DNA from: Saccharum officinarum
Taxonomy: Eukaryota; Streptophyta; Magnoliopsida; Poales; Poaceae
Assembly (NCBI GenBank): GCA_020631735.1
Contig: CM036162.1
Location: 92,552,401 to 92,616,400, forward strand
Reading direction: 5' to 3'
DNA: 64,000 bases
In this document: piece after piece, positions 24,819 to 36,170 of the stretch
How the letters are laid out: every line of letters starts with the position of its first letter
Numbering within the stretch: position 1 is the stretch's first letter
Translations under genes and position numbers: made by a program
Notes under the pieces: generated by a model
Databases searched by the model: none
Told to the model about the DNA's origin: nothing
The model's input: only the letters and a program-made list of their open reading frames with translations

Positions 24819-24826
24819 TATAAATA
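24819..24826 (+). promoter_or_regulatory. Candidate TATA box for MIR169 copies 2 and 3
   Basis: TATAAATA lies about 95 bases upstream of the mature arm of MIR169 copy 2. No separate TATA box was seen between copies 2 and 3, which suits a shared primary transcript. Confidence 0.55.
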
Positions 24827-24897
24827 ACCAAACGGCAAGCACAGCACTGCATCCAACAAGGCACAACCACAAGCACATACACAGTGTGTGACAGAGA

Positions 24898-25030
24898 GTG
24901 GCGATAAGAGTCTGCCCAGATAGCCAAGGATGACTTGCCTGTGGCCTCTTGGCTTGGCTTGAGAGCTTTTGCTCTTCCTGTGGCCTCGATCATAGGCAGT
25001 CTCCTTGGCTAGTCCGGGCGGCTCTCATCT
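24898..25030 (+). ncRNA. MIR169: MIR169 precursor hairpin, copy 2
   Basis: Mature arm at 24921-24941, identical to copy 1 (TAGCCAAGGATGACTTGCCT and one more G). Star arm at 24992-25012 (ATAGGCAGTCTCCTTGGCTA). The outer stem pairs GAGTCTGCCCAG with the CGGGCGGCTCTC side. The loop is about 50 bases, and GTGGCCTC occurs twice in it. Expected targets are NF-YA mRNAs. It lies 227 bases (mature to mature) from copy 3. Confidence 0.92.
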
Positions 25031-25119
25031 GAAATCAATTCATGATTCATTCAGATATTGATGAGCGTGCGAGGGAAGAAGCATGCTGTGCAACTACTAG
25101 CTGGGGCAGAGGAGTGGCC

Positions 25120-25275
25120 TTGCATGGCGATGGAAGCTCTGCTTTGGTAGCCAAGGATGAGCTGCCTGTGGCCTCCAGCTGCAGATGCTAGGCTACAGAT
25201 TGCGTGGCCGCGCTCCGCTGCGTGTGGTCTCGCAGGCAGCCTCCTTGGCTAGTCTGAGTGGCTTCCATCCTTCAT
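25120..25275 (+). ncRNA. MIR169: MIR169 precursor hairpin, copy 3, variant mature sequence
   Basis: Mature arm at 25148-25168 reads TAGCCAAGGATGAGCTGCCT, differing from copies 1 and 2 at positions 14 and 15 (GC instead of CT). The star arm at 25232-25252 is GCAGGCAGCCTCCTTGGCTA, whose CAGGCAGC now pairs with GCTGCCTG, so the arms have changed together. The outer flanks (TGCATGGCGATG before, CTTCATGCCAGGCTC after) match copy 1 more closely than copy 2. Target range may differ slightly because positions 14-15 contact the target. Confidence 0.9.
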
Positions 25276-25384
25276 GCCAGGCTCATCTCTTCTTCATCAG
25301 TTAATAATTTGTATAAACAGTAGCTTTGGAAATTCTGACACATCATCAATAGCAGTACAGTGCACCGACATTATTTAATTAATC

Positions 25385-26455
25385 GGAAGAGCTAGCGTGC
25401 AGAAGTCCGGATCGGATGTCGCGTCTGGACACAGCTTCTCCGCTCGCATCCCGTCCCATGCCCCGTGTCCGCATCCTGCCCCGCGCCCCATGTCCGCATC
25501 CCGCCTAGGATCCGCGCCCACCCAGCGCCCGCATGGGGAAACCCACGTGGGTTGATCCATGGCTGCGCCCCAGCAGCAGGCTATGGCAGGGGTCGCTATC
25601 CGCCAACTACCGGCGTCGTGCACCATCCGATCTACTTTGAAAATATCCAGATAAAACTTTTGTCACATACGTCTGAAGCAGATGAAACACTTGAATATGC
25701 GCTTGAAACATACGTGTATAGGCATAACAACATATGTAACATTCAGATCTACTTTTGTAACATCTAGATGAAATACTTGCAACATAAGTATGAAACATAT
25801 GAAACACTTGAAACATGCGGGTAGAGTCATAGCAACATATGCAACATCCAGATGGAACACTTGAAATATAGGCTTGCAAGATGCGTATATTGTCATTGCA
25901 ACATATGCAACATCTCAGATTTAGTTTGCAACATCCAGATGAAACATTTGAAACATAAGTCTGAAACGGCTGAAGCACTTGAAACACAGCGTCGCTGGCA
26001 ACCACGGCCTACCTGGTGGGGAACTGCGGTAGCCAGCACTCTCGGGTCAGAGGGATGTCAAGAGCTGCCCAACGTACACCCAGGCGCAGGCCTCCCCTTC
26101 CTGCTGCGGTGGCTTCGGCCGGCCATGGTGCACGCTATGGCCGCGACAACACGAGGTAGATGGGGGCGCGGCGCGGGGCGCGGAGGAACGCGAGATGGTG
26201 GCCGGGTGTGGTGCACCCGCGCTAGAGAAGGCCGCGATGGCCGGAAAAGGTGAGCGGCGTGGTGGATGCGCCAACGGCGGTCGCATGCGTGCAGGAGTGG
26301 GGAAAGAAAATGTTGCTGTCTTTTCGAGAAACCGTGAAACCCTTAATGTGGAGCGGAGCAACCGAACAGGCCTGTAGTACCCGATGACTGCACAAGTTCG
26401 AGAATGGGCCGTCCAAACGGATATGCCTCGACGGACGTCCTCACGAGAGCATTTC
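25385..26455. mobile_element. Unclassified repetitive element with degenerate internal repeats
   Basis: Lies inside the 3' flank of MIR169 copy 3. The part from 25640 to 26000 repeats variants of GAAACACTTGAAACAT and CAACATATGCAACATCCAGA. GC-rich segments sit on both sides. This repeat is familiar from grass genomes, but I could not fix its ends or class. Confidence 0.4.
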
Positions 26456-27479
26456 CGTTAATTTATATATCCCCTCTTCTTAAATGTAACTCGATCGGTA
26501 TATAGTTTCACTTGACTTGGTGTGCAGCAGAAGCATATCAAGATCGAGCGTTGGATGAAGCTAGCATGAACGGATGGACCTGACGACATGCAGCTAGCAG
26601 TGTACCGGTGTACCCCGCGCTTTCGGTCCACCATCCGGAGCAATGGGCTTGGGTTTCTTGTCCAAGCTAAGGACACATTTGGATTGAAGAAGGAACACGC
26701 AAGGATGGAGATGAACAGACCAACTTATGTGATCAGGCAATTATTTTTCCCTGGTTCTATTCATTTATTTCAGCTGCAGCGGTGCTGCAGCCTGCAGCAG
26801 GCAGAGTTGTCAAGCTAGATAGCTCGTTATGAAATGCAGTGACACTGTTAACTTCCATTTCAGGAGGGAGAAAAGATAATAAGACTCATAATGTATGAAA
26901 TTGCTTGTTGTTCCTGGTGATTTTATAATAAATAAATGAAAAAATATCTATACAATTTACTTCTTTTTTTAGAGAAAATATGCTCTATGAATGAATTAGA
27001 TTCCTTGCTCATGATCCGATTGAAACTGATATTGAAAAACATGTTTATGTATTTCTATTCTTTGCTCCCACATTATTCTCGAATGCAACCAGAAAGCAAA
27101 ATTACCTTTTTTATTAATAAATGTGGGGGAAAATGCAGTGTTCCCAAATTGCAAGGGCAGTCACTAGAATGTTTAAAGGTTTGACTATGTTCTACTACGT
27201 CTATTTAGATTTGAAGTGACTATGGGTCATTGCACAAGTTTATATAATACCACAGTATTTATGAACTACAATCACTTCATGAACTAGTGTTTTTTGAAGA
27301 TCAAAGCTATATAACCACAGAATTTATGAACTAGTGTTTTTTTTAAGACCATCCAAAAATTCAGGATTCGTATTATAAAGATTAGCATTTTGCTCACTGC
27401 TACTCTCTCTCGGTTGTAACCGAGTTGAGCATACGTCTGATGCCGTTGTCGGCTCCTCCAAATTTCAACATCTCTTCAT
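26456..27479. other. 3' flank of MIR169 copy 3 and intergenic DNA
   Basis: 26515-26600 and 26687-26790 resemble the flank of copy 1. A short direct repeat containing TTTATGAACTAGTGTTTTTT occurs near 27250-27345. No gene recognised. Confidence 0.4.
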
Positions 27480-27487
27480 AATCCAAT

Positions 27488-27652
27488 CAGCGGCGGATCT
27501 ACAGGGGGGCTGGATCCCCAGCCCCCCTAATGACTGGATTTACCACTAAAAAATACTGTAGCAAAAACCTCAAATCACCGTTAGATCTTTATGCAAATCA
27601 ACATCTTCATTGTTTTAGCCCCCCCTTGATTCTCATCCTGCATCCGCCACTG
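27488..27652. mobile_element. Short hAT-type MITE with 8-bp target duplication
   Basis: Ends CAGCGGCGGAT and ATCCGCCACTG, flanked by perfect AATCCAAT at 27480-27487 and 27653-27660. The 165-bp body is non-coding. CAGTGGCGGA-type termini with 8-bp duplications are typical of plant hAT elements. Confidence 0.85.
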
Positions 27653-27905
27653 AATCCAATGATACGTGGATGTGCATCTAAGAAAGGATTTCACGTCTTT
27701 TCCTGTACCAATCAGCTCGGAACAGACTGAGAAAGTAACATTGCAAATACCTTTTATTAACACGCTATATTATTCAAATTTTTTATGAACAATAACACAA
27801 CGAAAATTCAAGTAACACTATCCAGCAACCATAATCAGTCGAATGCTCAGGCATAATTTTGCCGTCCCAGGATGCCAGATACAACGAGCTTCAGGTGCAT
27901 GTATG

Positions 27906-29873
27906 TCAGAAGCAGCAGCAACACTCATCCAGCATGCAGCAGCAGCAAAGAGCAGCCAGCCTGCAAAAGGAAACGCATAAGGGTATGTGCTTACTGAACT
28001 AGAAACACTACAATGTTTCTTTCTCAAGACATATGGGTTATGATGAAAATAGTCATGACGCAGCCTCCTCAAGACATTAGTCCAATATCAGCACAAACTT
28101 ACTCTCAGTGATATTGCGCACCCAAAACGCCCATAGAGAGATTAGATAAATCAAGGTATCAATTCTTTTTGCCATGTTTCAAAAACTTTAGCATGTTCAG
28201 AAGCGCTTCCATAACACATTGGCAATGTGTGTGTTATTTTCCTCGTTCAGCTTCACAGAATCACAGGTATATTGAAATTAGTTAAATGGCCATATTAAGG
28301 AGGTGACTTTTTGGTCAACAGTAGTAACTGATGTACACATTAGATAGCATTGACTTAATATACGAGAGTGCAGCATTTTGTGTGAAAATAAAGTATTGAG
28401 ACTGGAGATTAACTTATGTTTGTGTCAGGCCAGAGTATATAATCTATCTACTACAAAAGTACAGATCATAGTACGCACTTCCTCCTATTCAAAGTACATG
28501 TCATATTAGGGTTCTTGCCGGTCGAACTTTTTATTTAACTTTAACTATCAATATATAAAGATTACATGCATTGACAATTCAAGATATATGTTTCTAGATT
28601 CACCATGGGAAGTACTTTCAAAACATGTAACTGCATTTGTTTGAAATGTCATATTTTAAAGAAATCATTGATCAAGGTTTGACCTTGTAGACCTTATCAA
28701 TGTCCTAAACAACATGTATTTTGAATCAGAGGGTGTAATCTCCACAATCTCAGCATACACCATAATACATTATACTATTTCATGGCCAAGAAAGGTTGTC
28801 TATTAAACCCGTAACATGTCAACATACAGTAAATACAACCTGTCTAAATAAGTTTACAAGAAGCATTGTAATTAATCCTGTTTACATTCTTTCAACTATT
28901 GCAGATAATAATGTCATTGTTAGTAGTCCTAGAGAAGATGCACAAACAGCAAAAATGTAAGGCAACTAACCAAGCAAGGGAACATGAACAAAGGAAATGT
29001 TACTAAGCTTTCGTGATATAACTTAGCATTTGAGGTTATCTGCCATTTCAAAGCAGAGATGAATCTGAACCTTTACAAATCAGTATACGTTTTCAGTATG
29101 CCTAGAACATGAACAAAGCTTATACCATTTTCATCAAGAAGATTGCACAAAGCAAATTTGCTGCTTTTTCTTTACCAATTGTACATGGCCCGGTTCAAAT
29201 ATTGCTTATTCAGACAGCAGATTTACTGATTTCCCCTGATATAAATTGATCAGTTTGTATAAAACACAAATTGATCAGCACAAGACCATTACTCCTATAT
29301 GTAATAAATAGCTAAAACATAGATGATTTCCTTTTTCTATCCTAATCGATCAGAAAAGAGCAAGGCCTGCATTACCATCCTTTCAGGAAGCCAAGGCAGC
29401 AGTCATCCTCTTCGTGGTGGTGGTGGTGATGGTGACCATGGTGATGGTGGTCGTCATGGTGGTGATGGTGGCCGTGATGGTGATGTCCATCGCGTGGCGG
29501 CGGGTAGCCGTAGGGCTGCTGGCCGTTGTTAAAGTAACCCTGGTACCCCGGAGGCGGCTGCTGCTGCGGCGGCGGGTAGTAAGGCCCCTGCGGTGGAGCC
29601 TGCGGCGGCGGGTACGGCTGCGAGTACCCTGCAGAAACAGCACGGAAAAATCGGATCAGATCAGTAACAATGGGGCCTTCCAAACTTCAACCGACCGAGA
29701 GAGGATCCGGCGCCGCATTGCCCGGCGAATTCATGCCGACTCCCAGAAGGGTCACTACTCGATCTGTAGTTGACGGATTGGAGCCGAGGAGGAGGGGATC
29801 GCTGAGAAGACCGGAGAGATGGGAGGGGCTTGCCTGGTGGAGGATAGGACTCCGGGACCTTCTGGTAGCTCAT
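27906..29873 (-). CDS. His-rich CYSTM (cysteine-rich transmembrane module) family protein, 115 residues
   Basis: Exons 29834-29873, 29376-29628 and 27906-27960 sum to 348 nt in frame. Start MSYQKVPESYPPPG, then a Pro/Tyr/Gln-rich region with PYPPPQAPPQGPYYPP repeats. A His-rich block follows (about residues 65-90) with runs of four to seven His broken by Gly, Asp and Glu. The C-terminal CYSTM module is DDCCLGFLKGWLAALCCCC followed by MLDECCCF. CYSTM proteins are small membrane-associated stress and metal-tolerance proteins; the His block could bind Zn, Ni or Cu, which is inference. Intron 1 appears to use a GC donor (CCAG|GCAAGC); intron 2 is GT-AG and 1.4 kb. An in-frame ATG lies upstream at 29946-29948, but the family start at MSY is preferred. 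Confidence 0.87.
28478..28737. mobile_element. Stowaway-like MITE in CYSTM intron 2
   Basis: Ends CTTCCTCCTATTCAAAGTAC and GTATTTTGAATCAGAGGGTG form inverted repeats. The AT-rich interior is about 260 bp. Confidence 0.7.
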
Positions 29874-30131
29874 GGCGCTCTCGTCGCCTCGCCGTGCCTC
29901 GCTCCGATCGCTTCTCGTCCTGGTGTTCTTCCAATCTTCCTCTTCCACGAACTGGGCGTTAGCGTCGCGTGGCTTGTTGGAGGATGTTGTTGACTCGACG
30001 GAGGAAAGCGGGCCGCGGACACGCTCGCGTCATGGATCGTGTACGGCTTGGATGGCGGTTATTACTATTATAGTCGCGATGGAGTTCAATTAATACATAT
30101 AAAATTAATCGTACACGTAAGCGACCAATTA

Positions 30132-30148
30132 GCTGGAGTAGCTCAGTT

Positions 30149-30181
<33 letters not shown>

Positions 30182-30205
30182 AAGGTTCAAGCCCTTCCTC
30201 TAGCG
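30132..30205 (+). tRNA. tRNA-Asn (anticodon GTT)
   Basis: A 74-base cloverleaf. The acceptor is GCTGGAG with pairing TTCTAGC-like 3' strand (CCTCTAGCG at the end). The A box is TAGCTCAGTTGGTTAG. The anticodon loop is CTGTTAA with GTT at 30166-30168. The T arm holds GGTTCAAGCCC as B box. A few changes from the usual plant tRNA-Asn are seen (GGAGTAG, TTCAAGCCC), so it may be a slightly diverged copy, but the fold is preserved. Confidence 0.93.
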
Positions 30206-30210
30206 TTTTT
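30206..30210 (+). terminator. RNA polymerase III T-run terminator
   Basis: Five or more T directly follow the tRNA 3' end, the usual Pol III stop. Confidence 0.8.
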
Positions 30211-30232
30211 TGAGCCATGATTTCTTATTCTT

Positions 30233-30415
30233 TTATAAATTTTATTTCGCCTATTTGCTTCTTTTTGACCATTTTGTTGCTTTTTTTATTTTTCTTTTGG
30301 CCTATTTAGCCATAATTTTTTTGGAATAAATTTTATTTCGCCTATTTGCTTCTTTTTAACCATTTTGTTGCTTTTTTATTCTTCTTTTGGCCTATTTAGC
30401 CATAATTTTTTTCCC
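30233..30415. repeat. Tandem duplication, two copies of about 91 bp
   Basis: AAATTTTATTTCGCC at 30235 recurs 91 bases later, together with GACCATTTTGTTGC and GGCCTATTTAGCCATAA. T-rich, directly downstream of the tRNA gene. Confidence 0.85.
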
Positions 30416-31177
30416 TTATTGAGCCATTTTGCTGATTTCTTTTACACTTTTTACCTTATTGAGCCCTTTGCTAATTTTGTTTCAATTTTTCTTATTGTGC
30501 TCTAGAGATTTTGCTCATGTATGATGTGGGAGGTGCTCTCAACATGTGTTTGGTAAAGAATGCATGGCTTCTGCCATAAATTTTCTCCTTTCGCTATTTT
30601 TTTCTCCATTTTGCCTCTGCGCTCTAGATTGTGTATATAAGATGTGTCAATTGCTATGAATGCTGCCACTACTTTTGTTGGAATGTATGTAGTTAGCTTT
30701 TATATTGCTGATGTCTCCTTTGCGTACTTCTTTATAGCTATCTTCTGAACTTGTTTCTTTAACCAACTAATGGCAAATTGCTTAATCAATTTGAAGGTCA
30801 TTTTGGTGAATTGCATGCTTGGAAAGGGTATAATTATTCAATATTCAATTATTATAGTGGATTTGTTAGGTTTTTCAATTTTGAAAAAAACAATGTTATG
30901 ATAAATTTGTCCAGTTCTATTGTCTCACTTTGCTTCATTCAGTACTGAGTTTTACAGCGGTACACATACTTTTCCGTATTATTATTTAATCTTAACTAGT
31001 TAATGATTAAAAGTTGTGGTATGCAGTGTCGCACATGAACATGTCTACGTGTGTCCCAGCGATGAGCCAAACGAGCAAAACACATTATAAGGAGAGTCTC
31101 ATCGAGAGCATGGTACACAGGACATGTATGCTAGCGAGAGCTCTTTGGAGCCTAACACCCTACATGTCTGAGAGGGA
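30416..31177. other. AT-rich intergenic DNA
   Basis: No gene or repeat boundary recognised between the tRNA-side tandem repeat and the solo LTR target duplication. Confidence 0.4.
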
Positions 31178-32481
31178 CCCCATGTAACACCCCGGGTGTT
31201 ACGATCTTATTTAGCACCTAGGTTATGACCTAATGGGAATTACCGAACGGGTTTCTCTGATTTTAAACGTAATTTGCATATGAAATGACGAAGCAGACCT
31301 TTTATGCCCCACTTTTGTAAATAAAAGAATCGAATAAGTGTTGCTAATCAATATTGCTTTCGTGCTTAAAAACTTTTAAATAATCTTGTGAACGACGGTG
31401 TTTAGGGTTGGTTTGGTAAAAGTGTGTAGAAAGTGCCTAAATATGTCGAATAGCAATTTTGGCAAAGAAATAACGGGTGGCTTGTCTTATTTGATTAGGC
31501 ATGAAAAACAATTTTTATAAACAAAAACAAAATACGACTTGTATATAGTACTTAAATAAAATTCGATGTGTAAGTTTAGTAGATGGGAATGCAACCTCTG
31601 TTTCGGGAAATAAATGTTGTTCAATAGTCTATTCGATAGCTCATGAATTGGATTTGGAAATCTAAATTCCAGCTTCTAGGACTAAAATGTCCAAGTTTGA
31701 AAACCTAATGGCAAAGTTGTTTGGCATTTAAATTTTGAGTAAATTTCTTAAACCCTAGACCCATGTTTTTGCACTATGGATTGCACCATTGTGAGTACTT
31801 TAGCAGGGTAGGGTTAGGTGGCGCGCTACTCTCGTAAAAATTGCTCGAACTTCGTTGGAACGCGCTGGAACTATGTCAGTGGCATCCTATTCGTGAACCA
31901 GCGTTCCAGTGGCAAGCCTATGTTGGCATCCATGTATTTACCTCTCCAATTGCCCTTGGGTCTTGGCGTTTGCTTCGCCAGACAGCTGGTAGCATCAGCG
32001 TTAAGCTAAGGGAATTGGTTGACATCCAATCGTGTTGATCAGTACTTTTCGACTCGCTTTAAATTTTGTGCTCGTCAACTTTTGCTCTTGCTCGGCCTGT
32101 GTCTGCAGTCACCTCGCGTGCACGCTACCGTTGCGTGGCCGCGCCTGGCCACAGTCGTGTCAGTGGCCGACTTTGCCGGTTGCCGGGCACCCGCTGCTGC
32201 CTGCTCTGCCCAAGCGTCGTCGTGTCGCCATGAATGGCGCTATGCAGGGCCGTGGTCCTGATCGGTTGGGTGCACGTTCATCCGTGGCGCCGCTCATGAA
32301 CGCACTCACTAGCAGCCAGCGCACGTCGCCAAGGCAAGGACGAGCCGTGTAAAGGCCTGGCCCTCCCTTGCACCTTGGCCCGACGCGAGTCGCGTCCAAC
32401 CGGAGAGTAATGGCAGTCGCTGTTGCGTTTCACTGTCCGTGCTCTGCCCTGCTCTACCCTGTCCTTAACCGCTAGCCAATT

Positions 32482-34160
32482 GTAAGGTCCAAATGGCTAG
32501 AGGGGGGGTGAATAGCCTATTTAAAAATCTACAAGCTTCACTAAACAACCACGTTAGTATAAAAGATGGCTAAGCTAATTTTAGCACTAGCTCAACTACA
32601 CTATGCAAGTCACCTATACAATTCTAGTGAAGCAAGGCTATGATCTCTAATACACACCAACAATGCTAAGTCACTAAGCTACTTAATCCTATGTGATAAA
32701 GGCTACACTAAGCAAACTACACAAGGACGAGTACAAGAAAGTAAAGAGCAAGTGACTTGATTCTTATACCAACGATGTAGAGAAGCAATGCACTCGAAGA
32801 ATCAATCACAATGAGCAATCACAAGAGAAATCCTCGGCAAAGAGATGACACAAGATTTTTTTTACCGAGTTTCACTTGCTTCCCGGCAAGCTACTCCTCG
32901 TTGTGGCGATGCACCCACTTGATGGATCACGAGCTAATCAACTATCAAGAGTTGAACCCTCAGCGGTGCCGCACATCCACTCACAAGATGGGGATCCTCC
33001 AAGCCACGAGCTCCACTAGAGTAGCCAATTCGTGAACTCCCGCGGGGAAGGCTCAAGAACCCCTCACAATCAACTTGGTGAGGCTCGAAACAATCTCCAA
33101 GGTCGAGCTCAACACCACCGCTGCTCCAAGCCGTCTAGGGTGTCAGGAAACACCCAAGAGTAACAAGCAACCCGCAACAAACACGAAGATCAAGTGCCAC
33201 TAGATACAACTCTCAATGCAATGCACTTGAATCTCACTCAATCTCTCTAGAGTATGCAACAAAGCAAGGAGATGAGTGGAAGGAAACTTCTCTAGCTCAA
33301 AGTGTGCCTCAGTATCTCAAATATGCAAGAGAGAACCCCCAAGGGCCGAACACCTCTTATTTATAACGTTTCAATCAAGAGTTAGTCGTTATTAACTTCA
33401 CTGGACGATTTTGGAGGGCGATAGACGCTGCACAGTAGCGTCTGTCGCCAAACCGACAGACGCTACAGGCGCGTCTGTCGCACCACTGAGCGGCCACGTG
33501 TCCCGACCGTTGGAGTTTACCGCGCTCGCGCTCTACGCGTCAGACGCGTCTGTCGCGATTGACAGACGCCGCCTCGCCACCGTCAGACGCGGTCCAGAAG
33601 CCATGTTTTCACACTGAGCCGTCGGACACGTATGCTACTAGGCCGACAGACGCAGAGACGAGCGTCAGTCGCTCACACTCGCTCGCGCCCACGCAGTTCC
33701 ACAGCGTTAGACTTTGGAATAGTGCGCGAGGCCACGTCTGTTGCCTTCGCGACAGCGCGTCTGTCGCGCCCGCGCGCACAGGCCGAGATAGGGTAGCCCG
33801 ACAGACGCTGACGTCAGCGTCTGTTGCTCTCGGCTCGCGCGTTTGTCACGTGTATCTCGGCGATACTTCGTTGTTTTCTCATTCCATTTGATCGCCCTTG
33901 TTCCTTATGAGCTACTCTTTATATGTGTATCACTAAAGCACATGTTTTAGCTCATGAAACACCTCCATGCTTTCACCACTTTTTTAACCTCCGGCGCAAT
34001 GAAAAATAGGCATTTCGTAAAATCATACTCTACCTGTGAGTGTATTTGGTTCACATAGCCCTAAAATATTTCAAGGACGCTCTAAATATTCTAACATGCT
34101 TAAATATTATTAAAGTATAAACTTGTGGGCATTCTTGTGAGAGAATGGCGATAGTGTTAG
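32482..34160 (-). mobile_element. Nested LTR-like element related to the solo LTR at 55475-57879; right end uncertain
   Basis: Reads in reverse relative to the 55475 element. Shared landmarks are GGGGGTGAATAG (32502) against the ATTCATCCCCCC end of the other, and AAAATAGGCATTTC (34004) against GAAATGCCTATTTT. Both also hold an array of short inverted motifs at the equivalent place. The left end at TGTAAGGTCC is clear; the right end is estimated. Confidence 0.45.
33420..33850. repeat. Array of inverted GCGTCTGTCG / CGACAGACGC motifs
   Basis: About ten copies in 430 bp, in both orientations, including the palindrome CAGACGCGTCTG near 33541. High GC content against AT-rich surroundings. Confidence 0.8.
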
Positions 34161-34676
34161 CTCTAAAAATTTTACAATAAATCTCTAATATTATTAGCTG
34201 CTCATTGTAATTTTTGTGGCTCCATAGTAATTAATTTGTTAGGGTAGCTAATGAACCCTAATTTGAATATATGTATTTAATCGATAAAATAATAAAGCAA
34301 CATCTCGGTTTGTATAACCAAACAATTGTTGAAAAATAATGTCTCATTCGACATCATGGGTGCGTAGCCGAGTACGTTAACCATTCGCGCTTGCTTGTTA
34401 GTTTAAGAGGTGTAATCATATTTTTGAGCGTTGTGTTTGCCGTCGATTATTTACGTCTCTGCGTTGCATTCACGAATCTCATAATAGGGACGATGATGGA
34501 TCATGGAGTTGACCGGAGTAGTAGAAAAGATGGTGTCCTGATAATCATGTCGCCGTCATAAAATGCTAACTTTTGGTTATATCTTACCCAGGCAAGTTCC
34601 GGTGCATAACTCCTAGTATTCTGTACTTTATTTTATACTTGTGCATTAAGTTTCAAGAAGTTGAATGAAAACCACT

Positions 34677-34783
<107 letters not shown>

Positions 34784-36170
34784 CCTTATCCTACGAGTCT
34801 TACTAGTATGATAGGATCGTGTAGCTTGCTATGCTATAGGATCCCGATAGAAGTCAAGTGATTACATAACACTCGCGAGAGATATGAAATATATTATTGT
34901 TACCATTATCATGTTATGATCACATGAAATATTTATGAATAATAATTGGAGACTAGGTGGGACTGAGCTTGGATGGATTTGGATTTGGTTGGGCAACAGA
35001 GCGGGGCTCTAGTTGCATTTGTCCCACCTGTGTCGATTGAGGATTGTCCATTGCTATGGACACTAGTCATGTCACAGACTTATTATCCCAAGCACATACT
35101 TGCTTATGAGAATAGGAAGACTTGTTACTCTCTTATCATAGGTTTCGGCTCTTTTCGGACCGACTATTATGGTGGATTATTGGGCAGGAGGTCTAAGCAC
35201 CACACCGAGGCCGGGCCTGCAGTGTTGGGGGCTTGGTGTCCTAGTTTGAACGGAGACCTAGACCCCTTGACAGGAGTGGAACAGGTTGGTCTTATTTGTG
35301 CCTAGGGTACAAATGAGGCATGTGTTTTTCGCGGTACCCAGCTAGGCTACATTGATTCGCAAATCGTCATTTCTACGTGACGGTATGACTTGGCTATGGT
35401 CTAGCACCATAGTAAAAACTGGAACATGAAAGATGATAAAACAGTTCTGATTGCTTACCATCTGCTTGAAAGTAGAATGGTGCTTATATAGAATGGTTAG
35501 TTAATGAACTAATTATGACTGCTAATAAAAGTTGATTATAAGGATGCACATTTAGTAATGTTTCCTATAGTTGCAATAAATCCATAAGTCAAATAGTCTT
35601 GCATAACCTTGAAGTCTTTTATTTTCTCCTGTCGAGTAAGTCTTGCTGAGTACAATTGAGTACCCAGGGTTTTATTCCCCCTGTTGTAGGTGATAGGTGG
35701 ACGCTAGAGCTGACACTTGTGTGTGAAAACCTCCTGGTGGGCTCAGCGAGAATTTCTTTTATGTTGTAGGCGTAGAGTTTATTTAAAACTTCCACCAAAT
35801 TATTTTACAAAGGAAAGACTTATAACCTGTTATCATTTCATGTCTATAGATTTTCACTGTGTTAATGCTTAACTTGTCATTAAATAAGTATCATTTCCGA
35901 TGAAACTCTGAAAACATTTTATATTCCACTGTTTATTCAAATAATGAATTACTCTGATGTTGTAAATAAGTGATGTAAGAACTGACTAAGAATGTTGTAA
36001 ACTTTATCTCTCATTTATGATCTTGTTGAAAAATGTGGATTTTCGAGTTCTCCCCTGAGATGTGCTCGACACAACTGCATAGTTTAGTACGGCTCCGTGG
36101 GTACTTAGTGTCTAATGAAAGATAAGTACTCTAGGGAGGCCATTAGATTAGGCGGCTCTGCCACACCCCA

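Noticed and set aside
33411..33891. Possible CRISPR-like array of GCGTCTGTCG
   Set aside because: Plant nuclear DNA, units in both orientations, irregular spacing; it is an LTR-internal motif array.
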